A stretch of 64,000 nt of DNA from contig NZ_SDLV01000025.1 in NCBI RefSeq assembly GCF_004916905.1, forward strand, positions 1 to 64,000, written 5' to 3'. The stretch comes from Chryseobacterium candidae (lineage in GTDB: Bacteria; Bacteroidota; Bacteroidia; Flavobacteriales; Weeksellaceae). The first letter of the stretch is position 1; every line of letters starts with the position of its first letter. The notes beneath the pieces are model-generated. The model was not told the origin of the DNA. It saw only the letters and a program-made list of their open reading frames with translations, and ran no database searches. This document shows, one piece after another, positions 52,021 to 61,349 of this stretch. Position numbers and translations under genes: made by a program.

Positions 52021-53379
52021 ATGGACTCGGACATAGTCAGGCTTTTGCTGGCCTTATTTCTTGTTTTACTCAATGGCTTTTTCGTAGCCGCAGAATTTTC
52101 AATTGTTAAAGTTCGTTACTCACAAATTCAGTTAAAAGCTGCAGAAGGAAACTCTATGGCTAAGCAGGCAGAACATATCATCAAGCATCTTGATGAATAT
52201 CTTTCCGCTACACAATTAGGAATTACATTGGCATCCCTTGCCCTTGGTTGGGTAGGAGAAAGTGCCCTGCACCATATTGTTGAAAATATTTTCACGTCTT
52301 TGAGCATTAATCTGACTCAGACAACCATTACTACAATTTCGGTAGTGACAAGTTTTGTATTGATTACCATCATGCACATTGTGTTTGGTGAGCTTATTCC
52401 AAAATCAATAGCCATCAGAAAATCTGAAGCAACTACAATGGCAACAGCGGTTCCGTTGAGAGTTTTCTATACGATCTTTAAACCGTTTATCTGGTTGATG
52501 AACTCCATGTCAAATGGTTTCTTAAGACTTGTAAAAATTCATCCCGCTTCCGAACAGGAAATTCACTCTACGGAAGAACTTCAGCTTTTGGTGAAACAAA
52601 GTGCAGACAGCGGTGAGATTGAAGAAGAGAACTACGAAATTATTAAAAATGCATTTGATTTTACAGATCATTCCGCCAAGCAGATCATGGTTCCAAGACA
52701 GAATATTACTTCCATAGACTTTGAAGAAGATGTCAATGACATTATCAATAAGATCATGGATAGTGGATATTCCCGTATTCCTGTATATATCGATTCTATT
52801 GACAATATTATTGGAATTTTCTACACAAAGGAAATTATAAGAGAATTTGTGAAGAGAAAAGGAGATCTTGACCATGAAGACCTTAAAGATTTAATGCGTG
52901 ATGCATTCTTCGTGGTAGAAAGCAAGAAAGTTTCAGACTTATTGAAAACGTTCCAGCTTAAAAAACAGCATATTGCCATCGTTATTGATGAGTTTGGAGG
53001 AACTGAAGGAATTATCACACTAGAAGATATTCTTGAGGAACTGGTGGGAGAAATTCAGGATGAAGAAGATGACGAAGAAAAAATAGTAGATAAAATAGCG
53101 GATAATACTTATTGGGTGCAGGCTACACAGCCTTTGGACGAAATCAACGAGTTTTTACCCAAAAGGCTTCCTCTTTCCGAAGAAAGCGAATACAATTCAT
53201 TGGCCGGATTTATTCTTCATGAACTGGAAGAAATTCCGGAAGAAAACCAGGAGTTTGATCTTGAAAATTATCATTTCAAGATCCTGAAAATGAATAATAA
53301 GAGTGTGGAACTTGTGGAGCTGGTATATCAGGAACCCAATGCTATTGACCATTTAGCAGATAAAATTGGAGAAGTTTAA
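52021..53379 (+). CDS. CNNM/CorC-HlyC family membrane protein
   Basis: A 452-residue protein with a DUF21/CNNM membrane domain (about 1-195; VLLNGFFVAAEFSIVKVR, SATQLGITLASLALGWVGE), a CBS pair (about 215-335; IMVPRQNITSID, YSRIPVYIDSIDNIIGI) and a C-terminal CorC_HlyC domain (about 350-440). The family is linked to Mg2+/Co2+ export and is often called hemolysin, which is a misnomer. clpS begins 10 nt after its stop. Confidence 0.94.
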   Translation: MDSDIVRLLLALFLVLLNGFFVAAEFSIVKVRYSQIQLKAAEGNSMAKQAEHIIKHLDEYLSATQLGITLASLALGWVGESALHHIVENIFTSLSINLTQTTITTISVVTSFVLITIMHIVFGELIPKSIAIRKSEATTMATAVPLRVFYTIFKPFIWLMNSMSNGFLRLVKIHPASEQEIHSTEELQLLVKQSADSGEIEEENYEIIKNAFDFTDHSAKQIMVPRQNITSIDFEEDVNDIINKIMDSGYSRIPVYIDSIDNIIGIFYTKEIIREFVKRKGDLDHEDLKDLMRDAFFVVESKKVSDLLKTFQLKKQHIAIVIDEFGGTEGIITLEDILEELVGEIQDEEDDEEKIVDKIADNTYWVQATQPLDEINEFLPKRLPLSEESEYNSLAGFILHELEEIPEENQEFDLENYHFKILKMNNKSVELVELVYQEPNAIDHLADKIGEV

Positions 53380-53389
53380 AAGAATAAGA

Positions 53390-53695
53390 ATGAGTTTTTA
53401 TAACAGCATAAAAGACTACGAAAACCCAAAACGTCAGTACGAGGAAGAAGTTCTCGTCTTAGATGATACAGATGAAGTTTATAAACTGGTACTGCATAAC
53501 GATGATATTCATACATTTGATTACGTAATAGACTGCCTTATCGAAATATGCAAGCATACGTTGGAACAGGCTGAGCAGTGTACCATGCTGGTTCACTACA
53601 AAGGCAAATGCACCGTAAAAACAGGATCAATGGATGTTTTGAAGCCTATGCATGAAAAATTAATTTCGCGCGAATTAACAAGCGAAATCGTATAA
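53390..53695 (+). CDS. clpS: ATP-dependent Clp protease adaptor ClpS
   Basis: A 101-residue adaptor that passes N-degron substrates to ClpA/ClpC. The conserved VYKLVLHNDDIHTFDYVIDCL, AEQCTMLVHYKGKCTV motifs fit the ClpS fold, with the flexible N-terminal tail first. The start MSFYNS (53390) is used; an upstream in-frame Met overlaps the preceding gene. It is likely cotranscribed with the CorC gene (10 nt). Confidence 0.93.
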   Translation: MSFYNSIKDYENPKRQYEEEVLVLDDTDEVYKLVLHNDDIHTFDYVIDCLIEICKHTLEQAEQCTMLVHYKGKCTVKTGSMDVLKPMHEKLISRELTSEIV

Positions 53696-53701
53696 GATAC
53701 A

Positions 53702-53727
53702 AATCCGGCATTTTGTCGGATTTTTTT
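53702..53727 (+). terminator. Terminator of clpS
   Basis: ATCCG...CGGAT hairpin followed by seven T, 6 nt after the stop. Confidence 0.8.
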
Positions 53728-53842
53728 ATGGAATCCTGAGCAGAAAGCAGAGGAATAGCAACGAATCACAAAGACTGAAAGACTTCCGGCCAATCTTTCA
53801 ATTTTTAAATGCTTTAATCTTTTAATTTCTCAATACTCTTAC

Positions 53843-53874
53843 ATTGTCATATTTTATCTAAAATAGTATATTTG
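53843..53874 (+). promoter_or_regulatory. Promoter of udk
   Basis: ATTG (53843-53846), 20 nt, TATATTTG (53867-53874): both Bacteroidota boxes at consensus spacing, 26 nt before the udk ATG. Confidence 0.68.
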
Positions 53875-53900
53875 TACCAACTATAAAGAAACAAAAAACA

Positions 53901-54515
53901 ATGCTTGTAATAGGAATTGCCGGTGGTACAGGATCCGGCAAAACTACAGTTGTTGATAAGATACTTCAGCAGCTTGATATTGAGGGAATGAATATCCTCT
54001 CTCAGGATAATTATTATCACGACAACCAAGGTCTTACATTGACGGAAAGAGAAGCTCTGAACTACGACCATCCAAAATCAATAGACTTTGACTTACTGAT
54101 AAAACACGTAAAAGCTTTAAAAAATAATGAGCCGATTGAACAGCCGATTTACAGCTTTGTTACCCATTCCAGAACAGGAGATCATGTCACTGTAGAACCT
54201 AAAAACGTACTGGTAGTAGAAGGAATTCTTGTTCTTACCAACAAAGAATTACTGAAAGAATTTGATCTGAAGGTATTTGTTCATGCTGATTCTGATGAAA
54301 GATTAATCAGGAGGATCAGAAGAGATACTCAGGAAAGAGGAAGAGATCTGAGCGAGGTATTACACCGTTATCAGACCACATTGAAACCAATGCATCAGGA
54401 ATTCATAGAGCCGTCTAAAAATGAGGCCGATCTTATTATCCCCAATATGAAACAAAATTCCGTAGCCATTGATTTTTTAACTACTGTTATTAAAAACTCG
54501 TTGAAAAAACATTAA
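53901..54515 (+). CDS. udk: Uridine kinase
   Basis: A 204-residue nucleoside kinase that phosphorylates uridine and cytidine for pyrimidine salvage. P loop GIAGGTGSGKTTVVD (about 5-19), then SQDNYYHD, YDHPKSIDFDLL, VEGILVL, and the lid RRIRRDTQERGRDLSEVL. Length is that of bacterial Udk. The FtsB-like gene starts 4 nt later. Confidence 0.95.
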   Translation: MLVIGIAGGTGSGKTTVVDKILQQLDIEGMNILSQDNYYHDNQGLTLTEREALNYDHPKSIDFDLLIKHVKALKNNEPIEQPIYSFVTHSRTGDHVTVEPKNVLVVEGILVLTNKELLKEFDLKVFVHADSDERLIRRIRRDTQERGRDLSEVLHRYQTTLKPMHQEFIEPSKNEADLIIPNMKQNSVAIDFLTTVIKNSLKKH

Positions 54516-54519
54516 AAAA

Positions 54520-54876
54520 ATGGAAGAAAACAACCTTATCAAAGACATTCAGCCGAAATCTGAAACATTCAAACTTATCCAGAAATATGTTTTGAACAAG
54601 TATACCATTACGATCTGTCTGTTTTTGGTATGGATGATTTTTTTTGATAAAACCTCATTTCTTGTTATTAATGAACTCAATGGTGAGATTCATAAATATG
54701 AAGAGCAATTGGATTATTATAAAAAAGAATACGAGAAAAACGATGCTTTTTATAAAAAACTGATGAACAACAAGTCAGAAAAAGAAAAATACGCAAGAGA
54801 AAATTATTTTATGAAAAAACCGAATGAAGAGATCTTCATTCTTGTGGTAGACAGCACAAAAGTGGCTAAAAAATAA
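54520..54876 (+). CDS. Septum formation initiator (FtsB/DivIC-like)
   Basis: A 118-residue bitopic protein: short cytoplasmic N-terminus, one membrane helix (about 33-50, TITICLFLVWMIFF), then a coiled coil (GEIHKYEEQLDYYKKEYEKN) and a small C-terminal cap with YARENYFMKKPNEEIF, the FtsB/DivIC signature. It should bridge FtsL and FtsQ in the divisome. Cotranscribed with udk (4 nt). Confidence 0.9.
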   Translation: MEENNLIKDIQPKSETFKLIQKYVLNKYTITICLFLVWMIFFDKTSFLVINELNGEIHKYEEQLDYYKKEYEKNDAFYKKLMNNKSEKEKYARENYFMKKPNEEIFILVVDSTKVAKK

Positions 54877-54937
54877 TAAAAGTTGAATAGAATTATATTA
54901 ATGATGAAATGGATTTTTAGTTTTAAAAAAAATTCAG

Positions 54938-54961
54938 TTGCGAAGCAAAATTCACTATTGA
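54938..54961. repeat. Short dispersed repeat, copy 1
   Basis: A 24-nt segment beginning TTGCGAAGC and ending TCACTATTGA recurs with one mismatch at 63398-63421. Both copies are intergenic and in the same orientation. Confidence 0.6.
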
Positions 54962-54985
54962 TAATTCACAAATAATAAAAAACTA

Positions 54986-56149
54986 ATGTCAAATACAGAT
55001 ATACTTTCAAACTGGGAAAATCTAGTCAAAAAACAGCTTAAAACAGAGGATATTTACCCTGTTTTAGAGAAACAGAATCTGGAAGGAATAGAGGTGAAGC
55101 CTTTTTACACAGAGGTTCAGAAACCTTTGGTAAACCTGCCAAGGGTTGAAGAAAGCACTCATCTGGTAGCTAGATATCATGAAAGTCTGGAAGAAGAAGT
55201 ATTTGCATTTATGCTGGATCAGAATGTAGAAAATCTGGATCAAAAAACTCTTTTTGTTAATAATAAAGATCTGGCAGGACACATCAGTCCTAAAGAAGAA
55301 GATCAGTATTTTTCACTGATCGATGTTTTTAATGAAAAAGAAGGAAGCATAGATGATCAACTGGTAAGAGAATTACTTTCAAAAGATTTTAAAAGAAATA
55401 TCTGTGTAGACATATCATTCCACCAGAATGCCGGAGCAGCCATCTGTCAACAGCTTGGAATTGCCCTTGCAAAAGCTAAGGAGTTAGTAGAAGTTTATGG
55501 ATCCGAAATTTTAAATAAACTTATATTCAGAATAGCAGTAGGAGGAAGTTATTTCTTTGAGATGGCTAAACTGAGAGCTTTTAAGATCGTTTTTAACCAA
55601 CTCTCAAAAGAATACGGTCTGGATGAAGTCCCTTATATATTTGCAGAGACTTCCCTTCGAAATAAGGCCGTTTCTGATAATGAAAACAACCTGATCCGTT
55701 CTACCCTGGAACTTGCTTCTGCAATGATCGGTGGAGCAGATGCTGTTTTTTCTAACAATTATCTTGTAGACAAAAGTACGGATAACTCGGAAGAAATCTC
55801 TTTCAAACAACAGATTGTTCTGGCTTACGAAAGTATTATCAACGTATTTGAAGATGCTTCTAACGGAAGTTATTATGTGGAAGATATTACCCAGCAGTTT
55901 GCAGAAAAAGCATGGGCTTTATTTGTTGAAATAGAAGAGGTTGGTGGATATCTCGAACTGTTGAAACAGGGAGTTATTCAGAAAAAGATCTACGATCATG
56001 CCATTGAAGAGCAGCAATGGATTGAAGAAGGGAAAATAAAGCTGATAGGAGTGAATATGTACCCTAAATTAGACGTTAAAAAGTCTATTGCAGATCTTTA
56101 CAGCGAAAAAGAAATAAAAGCCGTTCGTTGGGCTGAAATGTTTGAATAA
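54986..56149 (+). CDS. mutA: Methylmalonyl-CoA mutase small subunit-like protein (short form)
   Basis: A 387-residue protein matching the TIM-barrel half of the mutase small subunit: SNWENLVKKQL at the N-terminus, ICVDISFHQNAGAA, RIAVGGSYFFEMAKLRAFKIVF, FAETSLRNKAVSDNENNLIRST, and a C-terminal IGVNMYPKLD. The C-terminal B12-like domain present in longer small subunits (over 600 residues) is missing. The catalytic large subunit normally follows; here a repeat and a methyltransferase gene follow instead. It may pair with a large subunit encoded elsewhere. Confidence 0.9.
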   Translation: MSNTDILSNWENLVKKQLKTEDIYPVLEKQNLEGIEVKPFYTEVQKPLVNLPRVEESTHLVARYHESLEEEVFAFMLDQNVENLDQKTLFVNNKDLAGHISPKEEDQYFSLIDVFNEKEGSIDDQLVRELLSKDFKRNICVDISFHQNAGAAICQQLGIALAKAKELVEVYGSEILNKLIFRIAVGGSYFFEMAKLRAFKIVFNQLSKEYGLDEVPYIFAETSLRNKAVSDNENNLIRSTLELASAMIGGADAVFSNNYLVDKSTDNSEEISFKQQIVLAYESIINVFEDASNGSYYVEDITQQFAEKAWALFVEIEEVGGYLELLKQGVIQKKIYDHAIEEQQWIEEGKIKLIGVNMYPKLDVKKSIADLYSEKEIKAVRWAEMFE

Positions 56150-56171
56150 AGCACTTTAAAATAAACTGAGA

Positions 56172-56278
56172 TACTTCGACTCCGCTCAGTATGACACGGT
56201 TAATTATACTGTCTTAATTTTTCAAGAGTAAATTAGACATTTAGCATTAGCGTTGTCATGCTGAGCGGAGTCGAAGCA
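56172..56278. repeat. 25-bp inverted repeat element
   Basis: Arms at 56172-56196 and 56254-56278 are complementary except for two positions, which still pair as G-U in RNA. The core TTCGACTCCGCTCAG is much GC-richer than its surroundings. Elements with this core are widespread between genes in Bacteroidota. It lies between mutA and the methyltransferase gene. Confidence 0.85.
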
Positions 56279-56301
56279 TTTTAAACAAATGAATATAAGA
56301 A

Positions 56302-57462
56302 GTGGCAGAATCTGTGGGAAATAAACTATTAAACAAAGAAATTCAAAACTATATCAATGCAAATCTAAAAACAGATCTGCACTCATTATTATTAAAAAAA
56401 TCACCATTTCCGAAGGTTTCTATGCATGAAATTGTGCAGCAGATCAAAGGAAAACAGGTTGCAGAAAGAAAATTTCCATTTCTTTTAAAAGAAGGAATTC
56501 TTTTCCCGCCACAGCTTAATCTGGAACAGTCATCTTCAGAAAAGACAGCTCTTTATAAATCTGAAATGCTGAAAGGAAATAAATTCATTGATCTAACAAG
56601 CGGTTTTGGGATTGATGCCTTTTATCTGTCTCAAAATTTTGACGATATCACTTTAGTAGAACAAAATACTGAGCTTTTAAATATTGTTGAAAATAACTGG
56701 TGTATTTTAGGTCGTAAGGCGAAATTCATCAATCTAAAACTTGAGGATTTTCTGAATGGGAATCAGGAACACTTTGATGTCATTTATCTTGATCCGGCCA
56801 GAAGAGACGAACAAAAAAACAAAGTTTTTCTTTTGGAAGATCTGTCTCCTGATATTTTGGAAATTCACGAAAAGCTCCTCTCTGTTTCCAGCCAGGTAAT
56901 TATTAAACTTTCCCCGCTAATTGATCTTAAATATCTTGTTTCAGTACTTCCGGGTATTTCAAGGATTGATGTTATTGCCCTTAAAAATGATGTGAAAGAA
57001 GTAGTTGTATTGCTTTCCAGCGAAAATGCGGACAAGATCATTTGTAATTGTGTGAACCTGGACAGTAGTGAGCCTGTTTTTAGCTTTACATTTGGGGAAG
57101 AAGAAACTGCGGAATCGGAATATTCTGAACCGGAAAACTATATTTATATTCCCAATCATTCCATTTTGAAGGCGGGAGTCTTTAATTTGATTTCTCAGAA
57201 ATTTGCCCTGAAAAAGCTTCATCCTAACAGCCATCTTTATACTTCCAGTGAAAAAATTGAGAACTTTCCCGGCAGAACTTTTGAAATGGAATCTGTTGAT
57301 TCTAAAAGTATTAAAAAGAAAGGGCAGTTTAATATTATTGCAAAAAACTACCCTTTGAAACCTGAAGAAATCAAAAAGAAATACGGTTTAAAAGACGGAG
57401 GAGATCAGTATCTTATTTTTACCCAATCCAAAAAAGGGAAAATAATATTAAAATCAGTATAA
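56302..57462 (+). CDS. Class I SAM-dependent methyltransferase with THUMP-like domain
   Basis: A 386-residue protein starting at GTG; an in-frame TAA lies two codons upstream, so no earlier start exists. An N-terminal helical part (1-90) precedes a Rossmann methyltransferase domain with KFIDLTSGFGIDAFYLS (SAM loop), TLVEQNTEL and VIYLDPARRDEQ (motif IV). The C-terminal part (about 270-386) resembles the ferredoxin-like/THUMP-like region of this Bacteroidota family. An RNA substrate is likely but not established. Confidence 0.88.
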   Translation: MAESVGNKLLNKEIQNYINANLKTDLHSLLLKKSPFPKVSMHEIVQQIKGKQVAERKFPFLLKEGILFPPQLNLEQSSSEKTALYKSEMLKGNKFIDLTSGFGIDAFYLSQNFDDITLVEQNTELLNIVENNWCILGRKAKFINLKLEDFLNGNQEHFDVIYLDPARRDEQKNKVFLLEDLSPDILEIHEKLLSVSSQVIIKLSPLIDLKYLVSVLPGISRIDVIALKNDVKEVVVLLSSENADKIICNCVNLDSSEPVFSFTFGEEETAESEYSEPENYIYIPNHSILKAGVFNLISQKFALKKLHPNSHLYTSSEKIENFPGRTFEMESVDSKSIKKKGQFNIIAKNYPLKPEEIKKKYGLKDGGDQYLIFTQSKKGKIILKSV

Positions 57463-57602
57463 AAATGTTGCCGAAAAAAGCAGGATTTCTTACTTTTGGG
57501 CAATTAAAAATTGAAGCATGTAATCGCTTGCTGTTTGGACGGTCAGAATAGATTGAAAATAGCACGGTTTCATATTACCTTTTAAAAAAAATAATTTTAC
57601 AT

Positions 57603-57875
57603 ATGAAAAAATTAGTTATATGTTTAGCGATTGCAACGGTAGCGGTAAGCTGTAAAAAAGTTCCGCAAGGAGGAAACAAAGCTACTTTGAAACTTGAAGA
57701 AGGAGTAGAAAGATATTCTGACGCTCCTCAGGGAGAAGCTCACGGACATGAAGCCGGAGCTGCAGAGCACAAAGAAGAGGCTCATGCAAAACCAGAAGCT
57801 GCTGCTCCAAAAACAGACAGTACTGCTGCAGTAAAACCTGCTGAAGCTGATAAAGCTCCAAAAGCTGAACACTAA
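57603..57875 (+). CDS. Small lipoprotein, Ala/Glu/Lys/His-rich
   Basis: A 90-residue lipoprotein: signal peptide MKKLVICLAIATVAVSC with Cys17 as lipidation site, then a low-complexity, disordered tail rich in Ala, Glu, Lys, Pro and His (GEAHGHEAGAAEHKEEAH). The His/Glu clusters could bind metal ions loosely. No fold or family. It has its own terminator at 57898. Confidence 0.82.
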   Translation: MKKLVICLAIATVAVSCKKVPQGGNKATLKLEEGVERYSDAPQGEAHGHEAGAAEHKEEAHAKPEAAAPKTDSTAAVKPAEADKAPKAEH

Positions 57876-57897
57876 TTAGAAGTACAAAATATATAAT

Positions 57898-57923
57898 TGC
57901 CCTGTTTCTGCAGGGCATTTTTT
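57898..57923 (+). terminator. Terminator of the small lipoprotein gene
   Basis: TGCCCTG (57898-57904) pairs with CAGGGCA (57911-57917), followed by six T. Confidence 0.85.
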
Positions 57924-58031
57924 ATTAAAAAGAAGGCTATAAGGTTCATTAGTACAAGATTGGGAAAATCCTTTCTTTTTGTTTGTCCCTGCCGGGCATT
58001 TTTTTTAATTTTAACAAAATAAATTTTTACA

Positions 58032-59411
58032 ATGCAAGAGACATTAAGTTACATCAACGAAAACAAACAGCGTTTCGTGGATGAATTATTTGAGTTATTG
58101 AGAATCCCTTCTATTTCTGCAGATCCGGCGTATAAAGATGACGTTTTGAAATGTGCAGAGGTAGTGGCAGCACACCTTAAAAATGCTGGAGCTGATAATG
58201 TGGAAGTGTGCCAGACAAAAGGGTATCCAATTGTTTTCGGGGAGAAAATTTTAGATAAAAGCTTACCTACAGTATTGGTATATGGGCACTATGACGTTCA
58301 GCCGGCAGATCCGTTGGAATTATGGACAAAGCCGCCATTCGAGCCTTATATTGAGAAAACTGAATTACATCCTGAAGGAGCCATTTTTGCCAGAGGTTCT
58401 GCTGATGACAAAGGACAGTTCTTCATGCATTTGAAAGCCTTTGAAGCCATGATGAAGACCAATGCTCTTCCTTGCAATGTTAAATTTATCTTAGAAGGAG
58501 AAGAAGAAGTAGGTTCTGTAAGCTTAGGCGACTGGGTAAATGAAAATAAAGAAAAATTAGCGTGTGACTGTATCTTAATTTCCGATACACATATCTACAG
58601 CAACGAACAACCAACTGTAACAACAGGTTTAAGAGGTTTAAGCTATGTAGAAGTAGAAGTGGAAGGGCCAAACAGAGACTTACACTCAGGCCTTTATGGC
58701 GGAGCTGTTCCGAATCCTATTCATGTTCTTTCCAGAATGATTGCTAATCTGATCGATGAAAACGGTCATATCACCATTGATGGGTTCTATGACAATGTTG
58801 AAACGGTTTCAGATGCTGAGAGAGCTGAAATGAATAAACTGAAGGACAATCCGGAAGAATTTAAAAAATCAATCGGATTAAGCAATATCGAAGGTGAAAA
58901 AGGTTATACTACTTTAGAAAGAACATCTATCCGTCCTACTTTAGACTGCAACGGAATCTGGGGAGGATATACAGGAGAAGGCGCTAAAACAGTAATTCCT
59001 TCAAAAGCTTTTGCTAAAATTTCAATGCGTTTGGTTCCTTACCAGACTCCACAGGAAATCACAGAGAAATTCACGAAATATTTCGAAAAGATCGCTCCGG
59101 ATACGGTAAAAGTAAAAGTAACACCTCACCACGGAGGAATGCCTTACGTTTTACCAACCAATACAAAAGAATTTGCTGCTGCAAAACAGGCAATGGAAGC
59201 TGCATTTGGAAAAGAAGTTCTTCCGTACAGAGGAGGAGGAAGTATTCCGATTACAGCCATGTTTGAGCAGGTTTTAGGAGCTAAGTCTGTATTGATGGGC
59301 TTTGGCTTGGATTCTGACGCCATCCACTCTCCAAATGAACATTATGGGCTGTTCAATTTCTATAAAGGGATTGAAAGTATTCCATTGTTCTTTGAGAATT
59401 ATTCAAAATAA
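58032..59411 (+). CDS. M20 family dipeptidase
   Basis: A 459-residue di-zinc peptidase of the M20/CNDP-like type. Metal ligands and catalytic residues are in LVYGHYDVQP (His), RGSADDKGQF (bridging Asp), EGEEEVGS (catalytic Glu and metal Glu), ISDTH (Asp) and SDAIHSPNEHYG (His). The dimerisation lid domain is at about 190-350. No signal peptide, so it is cytoplasmic and splits dipeptides. Monocistronic with terminator at 59433. Confidence 0.94.
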   Translation: MQETLSYINENKQRFVDELFELLRIPSISADPAYKDDVLKCAEVVAAHLKNAGADNVEVCQTKGYPIVFGEKILDKSLPTVLVYGHYDVQPADPLELWTKPPFEPYIEKTELHPEGAIFARGSADDKGQFFMHLKAFEAMMKTNALPCNVKFILEGEEEVGSVSLGDWVNENKEKLACDCILISDTHIYSNEQPTVTTGLRGLSYVEVEVEGPNRDLHSGLYGGAVPNPIHVLSRMIANLIDENGHITIDGFYDNVETVSDAERAEMNKLKDNPEEFKKSIGLSNIEGEKGYTTLERTSIRPTLDCNGIWGGYTGEGAKTVIPSKAFAKISMRLVPYQTPQEITEKFTKYFEKIAPDTVKVKVTPHHGGMPYVLPTNTKEFAAAKQAMEAAFGKEVLPYRGGGSIPITAMFEQVLGAKSVLMGFGLDSDAIHSPNEHYGLFNFYKGIESIPLFFENYSK

Positions 59412-59432
59412 TTAATCGAAAATACGATATCG

Positions 59433-59467
59433 CAAGGTGTTTCTGCAAAGAAATACCTTGTTTTTTT
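59433..59467 (+). terminator. Terminator of the M20 dipeptidase gene
   Basis: CAAGGTGTTTCT (59433-59444) pairs with AGAAATACCTTG (59449-59460) with one G-U pair, then seven T. Confidence 0.87.
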
Positions 59468-59610
59468 GCTCTTTTATCAAATGCCGGCAAACCTTTTTCA
59501 AGGTTTTGAAAATTAAATTCACTGAAAATAAAAGGGTTAATTTTTATTTGCAATAAGTTATTTCACTATTCATTGAAAGTTTATATTTTTAATACAAAAC
59601 TTAATTTAAT

Positions 59611-60528
59611 ATGAAAAAATACTACCAAATTGCATTTTTGCTATCATCGTTATGCATTTTTGCCCAACAGACCATATCCTTTGAACCTATTGAGGGATTC
59701 AGCGTTGGAGATATTAACGGGCAGGCAGGCTGGATCAGTACTCCTACGGGAGGTGTGCCGGAAAATGTAACCCATCAGACCATCAATTCAGATAAAGCCA
59801 GTGATGGAAACCGTTCCCTGAGAATCGTGAAAGAAAATACGTATGGAACTCAGAATGATCCTGTTATCGGAGGATTTTATAACCTTTCAACCCCTTTGGC
59901 CTACAATAATTTTTCTGTATCATTCGATATCAATATGTCACAGCTCAATGGTTCAGATTTTGGTTTTCAGGGAGTAAACAATAGTGATGACGAGTTTGTT
60001 GTAAGATTGGATTTTGGAAAGACCGGATGGATAAAGGTCCTCGATATGTTATCTGGTATACAGAATCTTATTTCTACACCTTCAGCCTGGCTGCCCAATA
60101 CCTGGTATCGCTTGAAAGTAGTTGGAAGTGCCACAGATGTGCGGTATTACCTTAATAACATACTGATCTATACAGGATCAGCAGCAAATTCCTTGAATAT
60201 AAACCAGCTTCGTTTCGTACATAATAATTCATTAGGATCAGCTTATGTCGATAATATCAAAATTAATAGTGAAGCTGCATTGTCTGTAAAAGACGCAGTG
60301 AAAAATGACATAAAACTGTCTATCTATCCGAATCCGGCTACTGATATTGTAAAAATCACAACTCCAAACAAAATCAAACATGTTGAAGTATATGATATGT
60401 CTGGAAAGAGAGTGGATGCAACATTCAACGGAGATCAGGTAAATGTTAGCAGACTGGCTGCCGGAGCTTATTTGCTGAATGTAGAAACAGAAGGAAGAAA
60501 CTTTACAGAGAAGTTTATCAAAAAATAA
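59611..60528 (+). CDS. Type IX secretion cargo protein with concanavalin-like domain
   Basis: A 305-residue secreted protein. The signal peptide (MKKYYQIAFLLSSLCIFAQ) is followed by a beta-sandwich of about 200 residues resembling LamG/concanavalin A-like domains (FSVSFDINMSQLNGSDFGFQG, WYRLKVVGS, NINQLRFVHNN). The C-terminal 75 residues are a T9SS type A sorting domain: LSIYPNPATDIVKI, VEVYDMSGKRV, LAAGAYLLNVETEG, FTEKFIKK. It should be exported and shed or anchored at the surface. The ligand, perhaps a glycan, is unknown. Confidence 0.92.
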   Translation: MKKYYQIAFLLSSLCIFAQQTISFEPIEGFSVGDINGQAGWISTPTGGVPENVTHQTINSDKASDGNRSLRIVKENTYGTQNDPVIGGFYNLSTPLAYNNFSVSFDINMSQLNGSDFGFQGVNNSDDEFVVRLDFGKTGWIKVLDMLSGIQNLISTPSAWLPNTWYRLKVVGSATDVRYYLNNILIYTGSAANSLNINQLRFVHNNSLGSAYVDNIKINSEAALSVKDAVKNDIKLSIYPNPATDIVKITTPNKIKHVEVYDMSGKRVDATFNGDQVNVSRLAAGAYLLNVETEGRNFTEKFIKK

Positions 60529-60556
60529 TTACTGATAAATCTTAGGATCAGCGAAG

Positions 60557-60577
60557 CGCTCCAATTGGAGCGTTTTT
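60557..60577 (+). terminator. Terminator of the T9SS cargo gene
   Basis: A perfect 16-bp palindrome, CGCTCCAATTGGAGCG, followed by five T. Confidence 0.82.
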
Positions 60578-60607
60578 GTTATTTTAGAGAATTAAAATTT
60601 CAATCAT

Positions 60608-61315
60608 ATGTCAGATCAAAAAACAGCTTATATAACTGGAGGAACCAAAGGAATAGGTTTCGGAATTGCAAAAATTTTACTTGAAAACGGTATTGCTGTG
60701 GCATTTTCAGGAAGAAAAAGAGATGATGTAATAAAGGCGGAAGAAGAACTTAAGCAATATTCAGGGAATGTATTGGGAATTGTTTCTGATGTAAGAAGTC
60801 TGGAAAGTGAACAGGAAGCTGTAAAATATGCCGTTGAAAAATTCGGAAGACTGGATTATATCATTGCCAATGCAGGATTGGGGATTTTTAAGCCTGTAGA
60901 TGAACTTACGGCAGAAGAATGGAATGATATGATAGAAACCAATCTTACAGGTGTTTTCTATACTTTAAAAGCCTCAGTGGAAGAGTTAAAAAAGACAGAA
61001 GGTTATTATATTACCATTTCCAGCCTTGCAGGCGCTAATTTCTTTGAAAACGGAACAGGATACAATGCTTCCAAATTCGGAGTGGTAGGTTTCACACAGG
61101 CTGCCATGATCGATTTAAGAAAATACAATATTAAATCTACAGTGATCATGCCGGGATCTGTGGCCACCCATTTTAATGGAAATATTCCGTCTGAAAAGGA
61201 CAGTTGGAAGATTCAGCCTGAAGATATGGGGAATCTTGTACTGGATATTTTGAAGATGAATCCAAGAGTTTTACCAAGTAAAATAGAGTTTAGGGCAACG
61301 AAACCAGCTAAGTAA
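60608..61315 (+). CDS. Short-chain dehydrogenase/reductase
   Basis: A 235-residue classical SDR: ITGGTKGIGFGIA (cofactor loop), NAGLG, catalytic Ser in TISSLAG, and YNASKFG (Tyr-x3-Lys). The residues after the second strand (FSGRKRDD) contain basic residues, which favours NADPH. Substrate unknown; many such proteins are annotated as FabG-like reductases. Confidence 0.93.
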   Translation: MSDQKTAYITGGTKGIGFGIAKILLENGIAVAFSGRKRDDVIKAEEELKQYSGNVLGIVSDVRSLESEQEAVKYAVEKFGRLDYIIANAGLGIFKPVDELTAEEWNDMIETNLTGVFYTLKASVEELKKTEGYYITISSLAGANFFENGTGYNASKFGVVGFTQAAMIDLRKYNIKSTVIMPGSVATHFNGNIPSEKDSWKIQPEDMGNLVLDILKMNPRVLPSKIEFRATKPAK

Positions 61316-61349
61316 CTACATCTAATGTATTGAATAATAATTTAATAAG

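Noticed and set aside
57960..58010. Second terminator before the M20 gene
   Set aside because: The CCCTGCCGGGCA segment resembles the preceding terminator but the stem is weak and incomplete; probably a decayed duplicate.
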